Positions 45,536-54,716 of a stretch of 64,000 nucleotides of DNA are shown here, one piece after another. The notes beneath the pieces are model-generated. The model was given only the letters and a program-made list of their open reading frames with translations. It made no database searches and had not been told where the DNA came from. The DNA is taken from the NCBI GenBank assembly GCA_944321435.1, contig CALULH010000003.1:124001-188000 (forward strand), given 5' to 3'. The position numbers were made by a program, and so were the translations under genes. The stretch comes from an uncultured Coriobacteriaceae bacterium (GTDB taxonomy: Bacteria > Actinomycetota > Coriobacteriia > Coriobacteriales > Coriobacteriaceae). Every line of letters begins with the position of its first letter. Position 1 is the first letter of the stretch.

Positions 45536-45568
45536 AGAACCAGTGGTCACGACCACTGGTTCTTTTTT
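45536..45568 (+). terminator. Intrinsic terminator before glmS
   Basis: Perfect stem AGAACCAGTGGTC / GACCACTGGTTCT with a 2-nt loop and a TTTTT tail. Confidence 0.92.
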
Positions 45569-45594
45569 GGCCACAGATCTGGAAAATCACAAAC

Positions 45595-45616
45595 TGGTAT
45601 GGTCAATTTAATACCA
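45595..45616. promoter_or_regulatory. Putative GntR/NagR-like operator upstream of glmS
   Basis: Dyad TGGTAT-N10-ATACCA, flanked by AC and CA. The TGGTAT half-sites resemble those of HutC/GntR regulators of amino-sugar genes (NagR/DasR). It lies 80-100 bp before glmS. No glmS ribozyme was recognised. Confidence 0.45.
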
Positions 45617-45694
45617 CAGTGCTTCAATAGTGCCCACGCGCACGCGCCGGAGGGCCTGCGCTGATAGGGAAACATGGTCGGAGGGAGCATTCCC

Positions 45695-47563
45695 ATGTGC
45701 GGAATCGTCGGTTGCACCGGATCAGGGCCGGTGAAGGACATTTTGGTTAACGGGCTCAAGCGCCTGGAGTACCGCGGCTACGACTCGGCGGGTATCGCCG
45801 TGCAGCAGCCGGGCTCGTCGGTGCTCACGGTCGTGCACCGCGTGGGCAAGGTCGCAGGCCTCGAAAGCGAGGTCTCCCAGATGGACATCCCCGGAACCTG
45901 CGGTATCGGCCACACGCGCTGGGCCACGCACGGGCGCCCGTCCACGGCCAACGCGCACCCGCACACCTCGTGCGCGGGCGATATCGCCGTGGTGCACAAC
46001 GGCATCATCGAGAACTTCGCGGAGCTGCGCGAGGAGCTCACCGCCCGCGGGCACACCTTCACGAGCGAGACCGACACCGAGGTTCTCGCCCATCTGATCG
46101 AGGAAGCCTACGAGGGCGCGCCCGACGGCCGCGGTGCCGCCGAGGCCACGCACGACCTGCTCCGCGCCGTGCGCCGCGCAGTGCGCCAGGTGGTGGGCGC
46201 GTACGGCATCGCCGTGACCTGCGCTCAGGAGCCGGGCGTCATCATCGCCACGCGCAAGGATTCGCCCATCGTGGTGGGGCGCGGGGCGGACGCCTCGTAC
46301 GTGGCGTCCGATATCATCGCGCTCATCGACGCCACGCGCGACGTGGTGGTCTTGGAGGACGGCGAGCTCGCCCGCCTCGCGCCGGACGGAGTCACCTACT
46401 ACGCCGCCGACGGAAAGCGGATAGAGCCGCACGTCACCCACGTGGACTGGGATCTGGATATGGCCGAGAAGGGCGGCTACCCGGACTTCATGCTCAAGGA
46501 GATCCACGAGCAGCCGCGCGTGGTGCGCGACACGTTGGCCGGGCGCCTGGTGGGCGGCGAGCTGTCCATCGACGAACTGGGGCTCACCTACGAAGAGCTC
46601 AACCTGGTGGACCGCGTGTACGTCATTGCCTGCGGCACCAGCTACCACGCCGGGCTTATCGCCAAGAACCTGATAGAGCGCTGGGCGCGCATCCCCACCG
46701 AGGTGGAGGCCGCCAGCGAGTTCCGCTACCGCGATCCCATCATCACGCCGTCCACGCTGGTCGTGGCGGTGTCGCAGTCCGGCGAGACGGCCGACACGCT
46801 GGCCGCCATCCGCGACGCGCGCATTAAGGGCGCCAAGGTGTTCGGCATCACCAACGTTATCGGCAGCCCCGTGGCGCGCGAGAGTGACGGCGTGATCTAC
46901 ACCAAGGCCAACAAGGAGATCGCGGTGGCCAGCACCAAGAGCTTCATTGGGCAGGTGGTGAGCCTGACCTTGCTGGCGCTGTCGCTCGCGCAGGCGAAGG
47001 GGCACATGACCACGGGCCAGGTGCGCATGCTGTTCCGCGAGCTGGGCGATACCGCAGAGCAGATCCAATGGATACTGGACACGCAGGGGGAGGCTATCGA
47101 GCAGGCGGCCCATGCCATGAAGGACGCGCACTCGGCGCTCTTCGTGGGGCGCGGCATCTCCAGCGCCATCTGCTACGAGGGGGCGCTCAAGCTCAAGGAG
47201 ATCAGCTACCTGCATGCCGAGGCCTATGCCGCCGGCGAGATGAAGCACGGCCCCATTGCGCTGATCGACGAGGGCTTCCCGGTCATCACCGTGGCCACGC
47301 AGAGCCCGGTCTACGACAAAACCGTCTCCAACCTCAAGGAGTGCGAGGCCCGCGGCGCGCAGATCATTGCGGTGGCCACGGAGGGCGACGAGGACATCAA
47401 GAAGATCGCCGACCACGTGATCTACGTTCCGCGCGTGCGGGACTGCTTCACGCCCATCACGGCGACGGTGCCCCTGCAGCTTCTGGCCCGCAGCGTGGCG
47501 CTTCTGCGCGGGTGCGACGTTGACCAGCCGCGCAACCTTGCCAAGAGCGTGACGGTGGAGTAG
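45695..47563 (+). CDS. glmS: Glutamine-fructose-6-phosphate aminotransferase
   Basis: A 622-residue protein that makes glucosamine-6-phosphate from fructose-6-phosphate and glutamine, the entry to peptidoglycan. The ATG at 45695 opens MCGIVGCTGSGPVKDILVNG, exposing Cys2 as the glutaminase nucleophile. HTRWATHGRPSTANAHPH and the two SIS isomerase domains follow (ACGTSYHAGLIAKN and VSQSGETADTLAA; second ISSAICYEGALKLKE), ending LAKSVTVE. GAGGGAG lies 10 nt before the start. A terminator follows. Confidence 0.96.
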   Translation: MCGIVGCTGSGPVKDILVNGLKRLEYRGYDSAGIAVQQPGSSVLTVVHRVGKVAGLESEVSQMDIPGTCGIGHTRWATHGRPSTANAHPHTSCAGDIAVVHNGIIENFAELREELTARGHTFTSETDTEVLAHLIEEAYEGAPDGRGAAEATHDLLRAVRRAVRQVVGAYGIAVTCAQEPGVIIATRKDSPIVVGRGADASYVASDIIALIDATRDVVVLEDGELARLAPDGVTYYAADGKRIEPHVTHVDWDLDMAEKGGYPDFMLKEIHEQPRVVRDTLAGRLVGGELSIDELGLTYEELNLVDRVYVIACGTSYHAGLIAKNLIERWARIPTEVEAASEFRYRDPIITPSTLVVAVSQSGETADTLAAIRDARIKGAKVFGITNVIGSPVARESDGVIYTKANKEIAVASTKSFIGQVVSLTLLALSLAQAKGHMTTGQVRMLFRELGDTAEQIQWILDTQGEAIEQAAHAMKDAHSALFVGRGISSAICYEGALKLKEISYLHAEAYAAGEMKHGPIALIDEGFPVITVATQSPVYDKTVSNLKECEARGAQIIAVATEGDEDIKKIADHVIYVPRVRDCFTPITATVPLQLLARSVALLRGCDVDQPRNLAKSVTVE

Positions 47564-47596
47564 GGACGCAAAGCTGCGGCAACGCGCGTAAGGGGG

Positions 47597-47619
47597 GGGG
47601 CGCTCAGGCGCCCCTTTTT
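47597..47619 (+). terminator. Intrinsic terminator after glmS
   Basis: GGGGCGC-TCAG-GCGCCCC followed by TTTTT. Confidence 0.88.
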
Positions 47620-47742
47620 AGTTTCGGGTGCTGTTCCTGTTGTCTTGGGCGGCTCGATAGCCCTCGGCGCGTTTTGCTATACTGCCGCCGGAAGCCCGGG
47701 TCCTGCATCCGGGCGATTACTCGCTCTACGTAAGGAGTGCCC

Positions 47743-48405
47743 GTGCGGATTCAGGCCGTGATTTTCGACATGGACGGCGTCTTGGTGGACACCGAGTACT
47801 TTTACCGCGAGCAGCTGCAGCTCTTCTTCCAGCGCAACGGCATCGACGTGCCCTTGGAGGCCCTGAATCGCCAGGTGGGGCAGTCGCATCCGTATTACCT
47901 GTCCTTCCTGGAGACATGGTGGGAGCGCGGTACGGGCGAGAAGCGCCCCGGTGCCGAGCTCGAGCGCATGGTGACCGCGCACACCGCCGACATGCCCCTG
48001 GATTACGCCGCCCTGCTCAACCCCGGCGTTGCCGACACGCTGGACGCGCTGCGCGAGCGCGGGTACCGCGTTGCGCTGGCGTCGTCCTCAAAGTACGCCA
48101 ACATCGCGCAGGTGCTGGGGGAGTGCGGGCTCACAGGGCGCTTTGAGCTCATCGTCTCCGGCGAGGACTTCCACGAGAGCAAGCCCAACCCCGAGATTTA
48201 CCTTCACACGGTTGCCTCCCTCGGCCTGCCCGCCGCTTCCTGCGTTGCCGTGGAGGATTCCGACGTGGGCATCACCGCCGCGTGCCGCGCGGGCCTCACG
48301 GTCGTCGCCAAGCGCGAGGAGCGCTTTGCCCTCACGCAGGAGGGCGCCAACTACAAGATCGACGCGCTGCCCGACTTGCTGCCGCTGCTGGATAAGCTGG
48401 GCTAA
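47743..48405 (+). CDS. HAD-family phosphatase/phosphoglucomutase-like
   Basis: A 220-residue haloacid dehalogenase-fold enzyme. Motif I is VIFDMDGVLVDTE (nucleophile and acid Asp), motif II LASSSKY, motif III KPNPEIY and motif IV VEDSDVGITAA. The helical cap after motif I fits the beta-phosphoglucomutase/GPH subgroup. The specific sugar phosphate is unknown. AAGGAG lies 6 nt before the GTG at 47743, preferred to the GTG at 47737. Confidence 0.88.
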   Translation: MRIQAVIFDMDGVLVDTEYFYREQLQLFFQRNGIDVPLEALNRQVGQSHPYYLSFLETWWERGTGEKRPGAELERMVTAHTADMPLDYAALLNPGVADTLDALRERGYRVALASSSKYANIAQVLGECGLTGRFELIVSGEDFHESKPNPEIYLHTVASLGLPAASCVAVEDSDVGITAACRAGLTVVAKREERFALTQEGANYKIDALPDLLPLLDKLG

Positions 48406-48625
48406 CGGCGAGCGCATCCCGTGCTGCGCGGTGCCGGCCGGCCCCATGGCATCGTTGTGTAGGTCTCGCAGGCGCGCGGGGTGCAGCGCAAAGAGGAGCG
48501 CCGATCCGGTACCATAGGGCACCTTGTCTTCAAGCCGACGCAGGCTGGGGCGCCTACCGGCCTGCAAAGCGCAAGCCGGTGGCCGCTCCGCCTTTCCCTG
48601 CGGCCGGCGATCGGAAAGGAACCCT

Positions 48626-49666
48626 ATGCAATCTTTGCGCGCCATCTGGAAGGGCCTGCTGTTCTGTCTGGCCGTCTCCATCCCCGCCTACCTGCTCGGA
48701 AAGCAGTTCGAGGTGGTGGGGGGACCGGTTTTCGCCATCCTGATCGGCATGGCGCTGGCCCTTGTCGTCCCGTCCGGCGCTTCCAAGCCGTTGGAGCCGG
48801 GCGTCAAGTTCACCTCAAAGAAGATCCTCCAGTACGCGGTCATCCTGCTGGGCTTCGGGCTCAACCTGGGGCAGATCGCACAGGTGGGTGCCACGTCCCT
48901 GCCCATCATCGTGTCCACCATCGCCACGTCGCTCGTGATCGCGTTCGCGCTGTGCCGCGCGCTCAAGATCCCCGGCAAGATCTCGACGCTTATCGGCGTG
49001 GGGTCGTCTATCTGCGGCGGTTCGGCCATTGCGGCCACCGCGCCTGTCATCGACGCCGATGACGAGGAGATCGCCCAGGCCATTAGCGTCATCTTCCTGT
49101 TCAATGTCATCGCCGCGTTAGTGTTCCCCACGCTCGGCGGCGTCCTGGGCCTCACCAACGAGGGCTTCGGGCTCTTTGCCGGCACGGCGGTCAACGACAC
49201 CTCGTCGGTTACGGCGGCCGCGGCGGCGTGGGACGGCATGCATCCCGGCGCCAACACGCTGGATTCGGCCACCATCGTAAAGCTCACGCGTACCCTGGCC
49301 ATCATCCCCATCACGCTGGCTCTGGCGTTCTGGCAGGTGCGCGGCGCCAAGAAGGCTTCCGCGGCGGGCGAGAAGGGCGCGCCGGCCGGCAGCTTCAGCC
49401 TGCGCAAGATCTTCCCGTTCTTCATCATCTTCTTCGTGCTGGCGAGCGTCATCACCACGGTCTTCGCCCTGCCGACCGAGGTCACCGCCCCCGTCAAGGA
49501 GCTCAGCAAGTTCTTCATCGTCATGGCCATGGCCGCCATCGGCTTCAACACCAACATCGTCAAACTGGTGCGCACCGGTGGCAAGCCCATCCTCATGGGT
49601 GCCTGCTGCTGGGTGGGCATTGCCTGCGTGAGCCTGGGGATGCAGCACGTCCTGGGCATCTGGTAG
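48626..49666 (+). CDS. YeiH/UPF0324-family putative anion exporter
   Basis: A 346-residue protein with about ten hydrophobic helices. Family motifs: [40 protein letters not shown] and [18 protein letters not shown]. Relatives are annotated as putative sulfate exporters, but the transported ion is not established. AAAGGAA lies before the ATG at 48626. Its TAG stop is the first bases of the 30-bp repeat array copy 3. Confidence 0.88.
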   Translation: MQSLRAIWKGLLFCLAVSIPAYLLGKQFEVVGGPVFAILIGMALALVVPSGASKPLEPGVKFTSKKILQYAVILLGFGLNLGQIAQVGATSLPIIVSTIATSLVIAFALCRALKIPGKISTLIGVGSSICGGSAIAATAPVIDADDEEIAQAISVIFLFNVIAALVFPTLGGVLGLTNEGFGLFAGTAVNDTSSVTAAAAAWDGMHPGANTLDSATIVKLTRTLAIIPITLALAFWQVRGAKKASAAGEKGAPAGSFSLRKIFPFFIIFFVLASVITTVFALPTEVTAPVKELSKFFIVMAMAAIGFNTNIVKLVRTGGKPILMGACCWVGIACVSLGMQHVLGIW

Positions 49667-50049
49667 GCGAGAAGAGCACTCATACGACAAGACTGGGCGA
49701 AACGGGCATTCATACGAAAAGGCTGGGCGAAACGCGCACTCATACGACAGTGTCGGGCGAAATGCGCGCTCATACGACGGTGGCGTGGGGAGACGGCCAC
49801 GCAGGATCCGCTCCGCCGGAGGCTCTTCTCGACGCCTAAGCGTTTTATCAGTCCGTGCGAGCAACCTTGAGGCGCGACGGCGGGGGCCCTACCGGAGGCC
49901 TGCGCTCGTATGAGTGACGTTCTCGCCCACGTGGCTCGTATCAACGCGTTTCTCGCCCGTGCGCCCCTTATTCAACGCGCCTTTCGCCCGCCCATTTTGT
50001 AGCAATGCTTTTTCGTCCGTGCGGGCTGTATCGGCGGCCCTTTCCGCCA
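49664..50049. repeat. 30-bp phased inverted repeat array, copy 3
   Basis: Forward units start at 49664, 49694, 49724 and 49754; reverse units start at 49907, 49937, 49967, 49997 and 50027, all in exact 30-bp steps. The outer right units are degenerate. The centre contains TAAGCGTTTTATCAG and CGTGCGAG, which read on the minus strand resemble the GATAAACGC core of copies 1 and 2. The first unit overlaps the stop codon of the YeiH-family gene. Confidence 0.9.
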
Positions 50050-50108
50050 GCGCAAGCCGCCCCGTCCGAGATTGAACTGCCTCCCTTTTTTTCACGGTAA
50101 CCACCCGT

Positions 50109-50531
50109 TCACTCATCTCGGCTGTTAGCTCCAAGAATCAAGCCGATGGCAATCGCGATGTATGGCACGAATATGCCGATATAACGCAGGGCTGCATTTC
50201 TGATTCCATAACTTATAGGTTCAACGGCTAGCATTAGTATCGCAATGCAGAGAAGATAAGCGATTCCAAGTGAGAGACAAATCGCCTTAAAAACTCGCAG
50301 AACAACAGTGGACAGACGAATCGCGATAAACCGACTTGAAAGGAAGAACGGGATTGAAAAACATGCCATAGGAAGAGCAAGAAGCCGATAAATCGCGTCT
50401 GCTGTCGGGTCGAAGGTATAGCTTGAGTAGTCGCTCCAAAACAATTGATAGTAAATAATTGCCGCTACCGACAGGATTGCAACCACCAGTGATAATACAC
50501 TCCTGCGATTGTTTTTTACTCGATAGATCAT
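50109..50531 (-). CDS. Four-helix membrane protein in a low-GC patch
   Basis: A 140-residue protein (MIYRVKNNRRSVLSLVVAIL onward) with about four hydrophobic helices and many aromatic residues (AIIYYQLFWSDYSSYTFDPT). Base composition is clearly AT-richer than its neighbours, with AGA, TTA and AAA codons rare elsewhere, which suggests recent acquisition. A GTG at 50570 would add 13 residues. I recognise no family. Confidence 0.7.
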   Translation of the reverse strand: MIYRVKNNRRSVLSLVVAILSVAAIIYYQLFWSDYSSYTFDPTADAIYRLLALPMACFSIPFFLSSRFIAIRLSTVVLRVFKAICLSLGIAYLLCIAILMLAVEPISYGIRNAALRYIGIFVPYIAIAIGLILGANSRDE

Positions 50532-50613
50532 GCGACCACCATCAGCATTCCAGCTGAAACAAGCAATCACGAATCAAGCAGCGTCTCTATGTCGCCGCTC
50601 TAGAAGCTTTGTT

Positions 50614-50757
50614 TCAGACGTTTGCCATAAAACGCCCCTCTGCGACGGGTGTATGCATCCATGAACATCCACACTCCCTCGCATCGACTTTTTCAATTAC
50701 TAGCAAAATAGCTTCATCTGTCTGCATCTGTCGAAACAGATCGGTAAACGGTAGCAT
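50614..50757 (-). CDS. Possible 47-residue protein in the low-GC patch
   Basis: Reads MLPFTDLFRQMQTDEAILLV, then IEKVDARECGCSWM and ends GRFMANV. It has a weak GAAAGA ribosome site and shares the AT-rich composition of the neighbouring membrane gene on the same strand. It could be a small gene or the remnant of a larger one. Confidence 0.35.
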   Translation of the reverse strand: MLPFTDLFRQMQTDEAILLVIEKVDARECGCSWMHTPVAEGRFMANV

Positions 50758-50831
50758 TCTTTCGAGGCGATGCAGCTCTGCTCATTATGATGGTCATCAA
50801 TGAAAAGCAAGAGGAACAAGACAGATCTCAT

Positions 50832-51080
50832 CTATCTGTCCTGCTCGTCCGCTAGGCCCATGCGCCCGGGTAGCTGGTCGTTGGGGATGTATTCCAGCAG
50901 GTCACCGGGCTGGCAGTCCAACGCCTGGCAGAGCGCTTCCAAGGTGGAGAAGCGCACGGCCGTGACCTTGCCGGTTTTGATGCGCGACAGGTTCACCGGC
51001 GATATTCCCACGCGCTCTGCCAGCTCCTTGCTCGACACCTTGCGCTCGGCCAGCATCCGATCAAGCCTTAGTACGATCAT
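50832..51080 (-). CDS. XRE-family (Cro/CI) transcriptional regulator
   Basis: An 82-residue protein: MIVLRLDRMLAERKVSSKEL, helix-turn-helix AERVGISPVNLSRIKTGK, then LEALCQALDCQPGDLLEYIP. This is the short YozG-like regulator that normally sits behind a DUF2975 membrane protein; here that partner is reduced to a C-terminal remnant at 51089-51187. GAGGCGG lies before the ATG at 51080. Confidence 0.87.
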   Translation of the reverse strand: MIVLRLDRMLAERKVSSKELAERVGISPVNLSRIKTGKVTAVRFSTLEALCQALDCQPGDLLEYIPNDQLPGRMGLADEQDR

Positions 51081-51088
51081 GCGCCGCC

Positions 51089-51187
51089 TCACACCAATCC
51101 GTCGTCTTGTTCCTGCAGTACGCAGCCGTACTCGAAAATCCGCGCGAACACGAGCACGCACACGCCGGCGGCCAGCACGTTGCGCCC
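51089..51187 (-). pseudogene. C-terminal remnant of a DUF2975 membrane protein
   Basis: The 32 residues before the stop (NVLAAGVCVLVFARIFEYGC, then VLQEQDDGLV) match the usual end of DUF2975 proteins: a final membrane helix, RIFEYG and an acidic LQEEQDxxV tail. Upstream the frame turns into arginine-rich sequence without helices. Position immediately before the XRE gene is the normal place of this partner. Confidence 0.6.
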
Positions 51188-51367
51188 GCCCTGCCGCGAT
51201 CCCGTTCGTTTCGAGCCGTTTTCCACGGCGTAACGGGTTTCGCACCGGGGCGTTACAACTCGCCGCGCCGTCCCCCGCGCCGCCGTGCGGCCCGTACTAT
51301 CGGGTTGTCCGCGCGGCGCCCGCCACCACATGCCGCGCGGGCGCTTCGGACGGAAAGGCGGTACCCT

Positions 51368-52708
51368 ATGCCAGATACCTTGCTGCACGGCCTCCAGCCG
51401 CTCATCGAACGCCGGCAGAGCATCAACGAGGACCTGGCGCGCGACGGCGTGCGCTTCGGCATCTACAAGAACGGGCAGTTCCACGAGCAGATCTTCCCCT
51501 ACGACCCGGTGCCGCGCGTCATCGGCGCCGACGAATTCGACCTTCTCGCCCGCGGCCTGGCCCAGCGCGTCCGCGCGCTCAACGCCTTCCTGCGCGACAT
51601 CTACTCCGACAAGCAGATCGTCCGCGACCGCGTTATCCCCGAGGACTTCATCTACTCGTCCTCAGGGTACTTGCCGCAGATCAACGAGGTCATGCCGCCC
51701 GCCGGCGTTTACGCGCACATTGCCGGCGAGGACCTGGTGCAGGCCGAGGACGGCACCTGGGTGGTGCTCGAGGACAACCTGCGCATTCCCTCGGGCGCGT
51801 CGTACCCGCTCATCGCGCGCGGCATCACGCGGCGCATCGCCCCGGAGGTTTACGCGGCCAACCACGTGCGCGACAACCGCGACTACCCCGACCTGCTCTC
51901 CGAGGCCATGGACTTCTGCTCGTGCGGCGGTATCCCCGTGATCCTCACGCCGGGCCGCTACAACGCCGCGTTCTTCGAGCACTCCTATCTGGCCGAGCTC
52001 ACCGGCGCGGCGCTCGCCCAGCCCAGCGACCTGGTGGTTGACGACAACCAGCTCTTCTTCGTGGACTACGCGGGCGAGAAGCACAAGGTGGGCGTGGTGT
52101 ACCGTCGCATATCCGACGAGTACCTGGATCCGTTCTGCTTCAACCCGGACAGCGTGATCGGCGTGCCCAACCTCATCAGTGCCTACCGTGCGGGCAACGT
52201 GGCCATCGTCAACGCGCCGGGCAACGGCGTGGCCGACGACAAGGGCATCTACTACTTTGTGCCCGCAATGGTGAGCTACTACCTGGGCGAGCAGCCGCTG
52301 CTGCAAAACGCCCCCACCTACCTGCCGCTCTTTGACAGGGACCGCGCCTATGTCCTGGAGCACCTGGACAGCCTGGTTGTCAAGGACGTGGCCGAGGCGG
52401 GCGGCTACGGCGTGGTCTTCGGCGACACGCTCACGCGCGACCAGCTGGCCGACCTGCGCGACAAGATCAAGGCGGAGCCGCGGCGCTTCATCGCGCAGGA
52501 AGTGGTGCGTTTCCGCGATCTGCCCAGCGTGGATGCCGCAGGCAACCCGTGCCGCCGCATGGCCGACCTGCGCGCCTTCGTGCTCACCGGCGAGGACACG
52601 CGCGTGTGGGCGTCGGGCCTCACCCGGTACGCCAACGAGCCCGGCTCTATGGTTGTCAACTCGTCCCAGGGAGGGGGATTCAAAGACACATGGGTCCTAT
52701 CACGTTAA
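51368..52708 (+). CDS. Circularly permuted ATP-grasp type 2 protein
   Basis: A 446-residue protein. Family landmarks: FGIYKNGQFHEQIFPYDPVP (about 30-49), RALNAFLRDIYSDKQIV, a WVVLEDNLRIPSGASYPLIA block, FVDYAGEKHKVGVVYRRISD and VNAPGNGVADDKGIYYFVP. It belongs to the conserved ATP-grasp/alpha-E/transglutaminase set proposed to make or modify peptides. Its reaction is unknown. AAAGGCGG lies before the ATG at 51368. The next gene overlaps its end by 19 nt. Confidence 0.9.
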   Translation: MPDTLLHGLQPLIERRQSINEDLARDGVRFGIYKNGQFHEQIFPYDPVPRVIGADEFDLLARGLAQRVRALNAFLRDIYSDKQIVRDRVIPEDFIYSSSGYLPQINEVMPPAGVYAHIAGEDLVQAEDGTWVVLEDNLRIPSGASYPLIARGITRRIAPEVYAANHVRDNRDYPDLLSEAMDFCSCGGIPVILTPGRYNAAFFEHSYLAELTGAALAQPSDLVVDDNQLFFVDYAGEKHKVGVVYRRISDEYLDPFCFNPDSVIGVPNLISAYRAGNVAIVNAPGNGVADDKGIYYFVPAMVSYYLGEQPLLQNAPTYLPLFDRDRAYVLEHLDSLVVKDVAEAGGYGVVFGDTLTRDQLADLRDKIKAEPRRFIAQEVVRFRDLPSVDAAGNPCRRMADLRAFVLTGEDTRVWASGLTRYANEPGSMVVNSSQGGGFKDTWVLSR

Positions 52709-53496
52709 CCAGCGCCGACCAGCTCTATTGGCTGGGGCGCTACACGGAGCGCGTCTACACCACGCTGCGCCGGTTCTTCTCCACATACGACCAGGGTATC
52801 GACCACGGCCCCGAGGACTTCCGCTCCTTCTGCCGCGAGCTGGACATACCCTTTGACCCGGAGCTTTCCACCGACGACCTGATCCGCGGGATCCTCTACG
52901 ACCGCGACCGCCCGTGGTCGGTCTGCTCGAGCATGCGCGCGGCGTTCGGGAACGCCATGATGCTGCGCTCCGAGCTGGGAACGCCCACCACGGCCTACGT
53001 GGAGCTGGCGCTCATCCGCCTCAAGGAGTCCAAGGAGCCCGACACGCGCCTGCTGCGCCAGCGCAGCGTCCACGACGACCTGCTGGCTTTCTGGGGCTCT
53101 ATTGAGGATGGCACGGCGCTGCCGGAGGTCAAGGCGCTGCTGTTCACGGGCAAGTACATAGAGCGCCTGGATCTGTACGCGCGGTTCGGGGCGCCGTCCG
53201 AGCGCCTGGACCTGGCGGCGGAGAAGCTCGCGCGGCAGATCGAGGCGATAGCGCACCCCGAGTGCCTGCCGGTCTCCTCCACGCTGACATGGCTGGCCGA
53301 GGCCCTTTCCGGGCGCGGTTACGCGGCGGTGGGCGAGAAGGTCGCGGCGCTTGCCGCGCAGGCAGACGGGGCGGCCCCCGTGCGCCCGGCCGGCCCCGGC
53401 GTGCCGGTGGTTCAGGCGTCCTCGGCGGGCCGGCGCCCGGTCGAGGGGCCGGCCCCGCAGCAACGGCTGGCACGGGCGGAGGGGCGGGGCCGGTGA
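52690..53496 (+). CDS. Alpha-E domain protein (DUF403)
   Basis: A 268-residue all-helical protein: SADQLYWLGRYTERVYTTLR (typical start, with LYWLGRYxER), SSMRAAFGNAMMLRSELG, and a disordered Pro/Ala tail from about 230. It overlaps the ATP-grasp gene by 19 nt, and its stop overlaps the next start (GTGA). It is the fixed partner of these two genes and probably part of the same complex. Confidence 0.9.
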   Translation: MGPITLTSADQLYWLGRYTERVYTTLRRFFSTYDQGIDHGPEDFRSFCRELDIPFDPELSTDDLIRGILYDRDRPWSVCSSMRAAFGNAMMLRSELGTPTTAYVELALIRLKESKEPDTRLLRQRSVHDDLLAFWGSIEDGTALPEVKALLFTGKYIERLDLYARFGAPSERLDLAAEKLARQIEAIAHPECLPVSSTLTWLAEALSGRGYAAVGEKVAALAAQADGAAPVRPAGPGVPVVQASSAGRRPVEGPAPQQRLARAEGRGR

Positions 53497-54284
53497 GAAA
53501 GCTCAGCTTTGCGTACGAGACGAGCCTGTCCTTCTCGGCCCCGGTGACCGACCACCGCTTCCAGCTGCGGTGCACGCCGCCCACCTTGCCCCAGCAGCGC
53601 ATCTGCGACCTGAGCTTTGAGATGGACCCGCCCTGCGCCCTGCATACCGGGATCGACTCGTTCGGGAACCCTGTGACGGTGGGGCGCATCGCCGACCCCC
53701 ACGACCGCTTCTCCTACCGCGTGGAGGGCATCGCCTTCGTGGATCAGGGGCTGCAGCGCCCCGCGCCGTACAAGCCGCTCTACCGCTACCCGAGCGCCTT
53801 CACGCAGCCTGGTCCCGCGCTTCTCGCCTTTGCCGAGGAAGTGCGCGCGGGCCTTGCCGGCAGGCCGTGGACGACCGCGCCGCTCGAACAGGCGGCCTAC
53901 GTCATGGGGGCGGTGCACGACCGGCTGGCGTACCGGCCGGGTTCGACCACGGTGCGCACAACGGCCGAGGAGGCGCTGGCGGGCGGGGCCGGCGTGTGCC
54001 AGGACTTTGCCCAGGTCGCCGTGGCGGTGTGCCGACGGCTGGGGTTGCTGGCCAAGTACGTGGCCGGCCTCTACGACGCCGAGGGCGCCACGCACGCCTG
54101 GTTCGAGGTGTACCAGGGCGGCGCGTGGCACCCGCTCGACCCCACCAACAACTGCCGCGTGGGCGATTCGTACGTGAAGATCGCGCATGGGCGGGACTAC
54201 GGCGACTGCATGCTCTCCATCGGCGTGTTCACCGGCGCGGCCGACCAGAGCCAAACCGTCCACGCCGTGGTGCGCAACGCCTGA
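53493..54284 (+). CDS. Transglutaminase-like protease
   Basis: A 263-residue protein starting at the GTG at 53493 inside the preceding stop (GTGA). An N-terminal beta-rich region is followed by a papain-like transglutaminase core: Cys in GGAGVCQDFAQVAVAVCRRL, His in ATHAWFEVYQGG, and Asp in HPLDPTNN. Members of this operon are thought to cleave or cross-link a peptide product. It converges with the flavodoxin gene 12 nt downstream. Confidence 0.92.
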   Translation: MRKLSFAYETSLSFSAPVTDHRFQLRCTPPTLPQQRICDLSFEMDPPCALHTGIDSFGNPVTVGRIADPHDRFSYRVEGIAFVDQGLQRPAPYKPLYRYPSAFTQPGPALLAFAEEVRAGLAGRPWTTAPLEQAAYVMGAVHDRLAYRPGSTTVRTTAEEALAGGAGVCQDFAQVAVAVCRRLGLLAKYVAGLYDAEGATHAWFEVYQGGAWHPLDPTNNCRVGDSYVKIAHGRDYGDCMLSIGVFTGAADQSQTVHAVVRNA

Positions 54285-54296
54285 GGTACCCGCGCC

Positions 54297-54716
54297 TTAC
54301 GCCAGCTCGGCGCCCAGGTTGCGGCGGGCCTCGGCCGCCTCGTCATCGGGGTAATCCTTGGCGATGACGGCGTCGGTTATCGTGACGCCCGCGGCCTCCG
54401 CGCGCTCGCGCCACAGGTCCATCCACTCGCCGTCGGCCCAGTCGTAGCTTCCGAAGAGCGCTACCTTGCGGCCCGGAAGCTGCGGTTCCACGTCGTTCCA
54501 CATGGGCTCGAACTCGTCGCTCTCGAGCTCCTCGGAGCCCATGGCGGGGCAGCCGAAGGCAAAGGCGCCGAAGTCGTCCAGCCTGTCGGCCGAGAAGTCC
54601 GCCGCCTGGATCAGCTCCACGTCGGCGCCGGCGCTGCGCGCGCCTTCAGCCACCAGCTCGGCCATGGCCTCGGTGTTGCCCGTGCCGCTCCAAAACACTA
54701 CTGCTACCTTGCTCAT
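54297..54716 (-). CDS. Flavodoxin
   Basis: A 139-residue FMN electron carrier. The phosphate-binding loop is WSGTGNTEAMAEL (9-21), the isoalloxazine loops are FGCPAMGSEEL and FGSYDWADGEWM. Usual length for short-chain flavodoxins. Its ATG overlaps the stop of the DUF3793 gene (ATGA), so the pair is translationally coupled. Flavodoxin commonly replaces ferredoxin under iron limitation. Confidence 0.93.
   Translation of the reverse strand: MSKVAVVFWSGTGNTEAMAELVAEGARSAGADVELIQAADFSADRLDDFGAFAFGCPAMGSEELESDEFEPMWNDVEPQLPGRKVALFGSYDWADGEWMDLWRERAEAAGVTITDAVIAKDYPDDEAAEARRNLGAELA

Noticed and set aside
45569..45694. glmS ribozyme/riboswitch
   Set aside because: The gap is only 126 bp and I see no glmS ribozyme core. 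The dyad at 45595 is a better explanation.
50609..50803. 64-codon open frame on the plus strand
   Set aside because: No ribosome site and no domain. The opposite strand has a slightly better small ORF with a start and a weak site.
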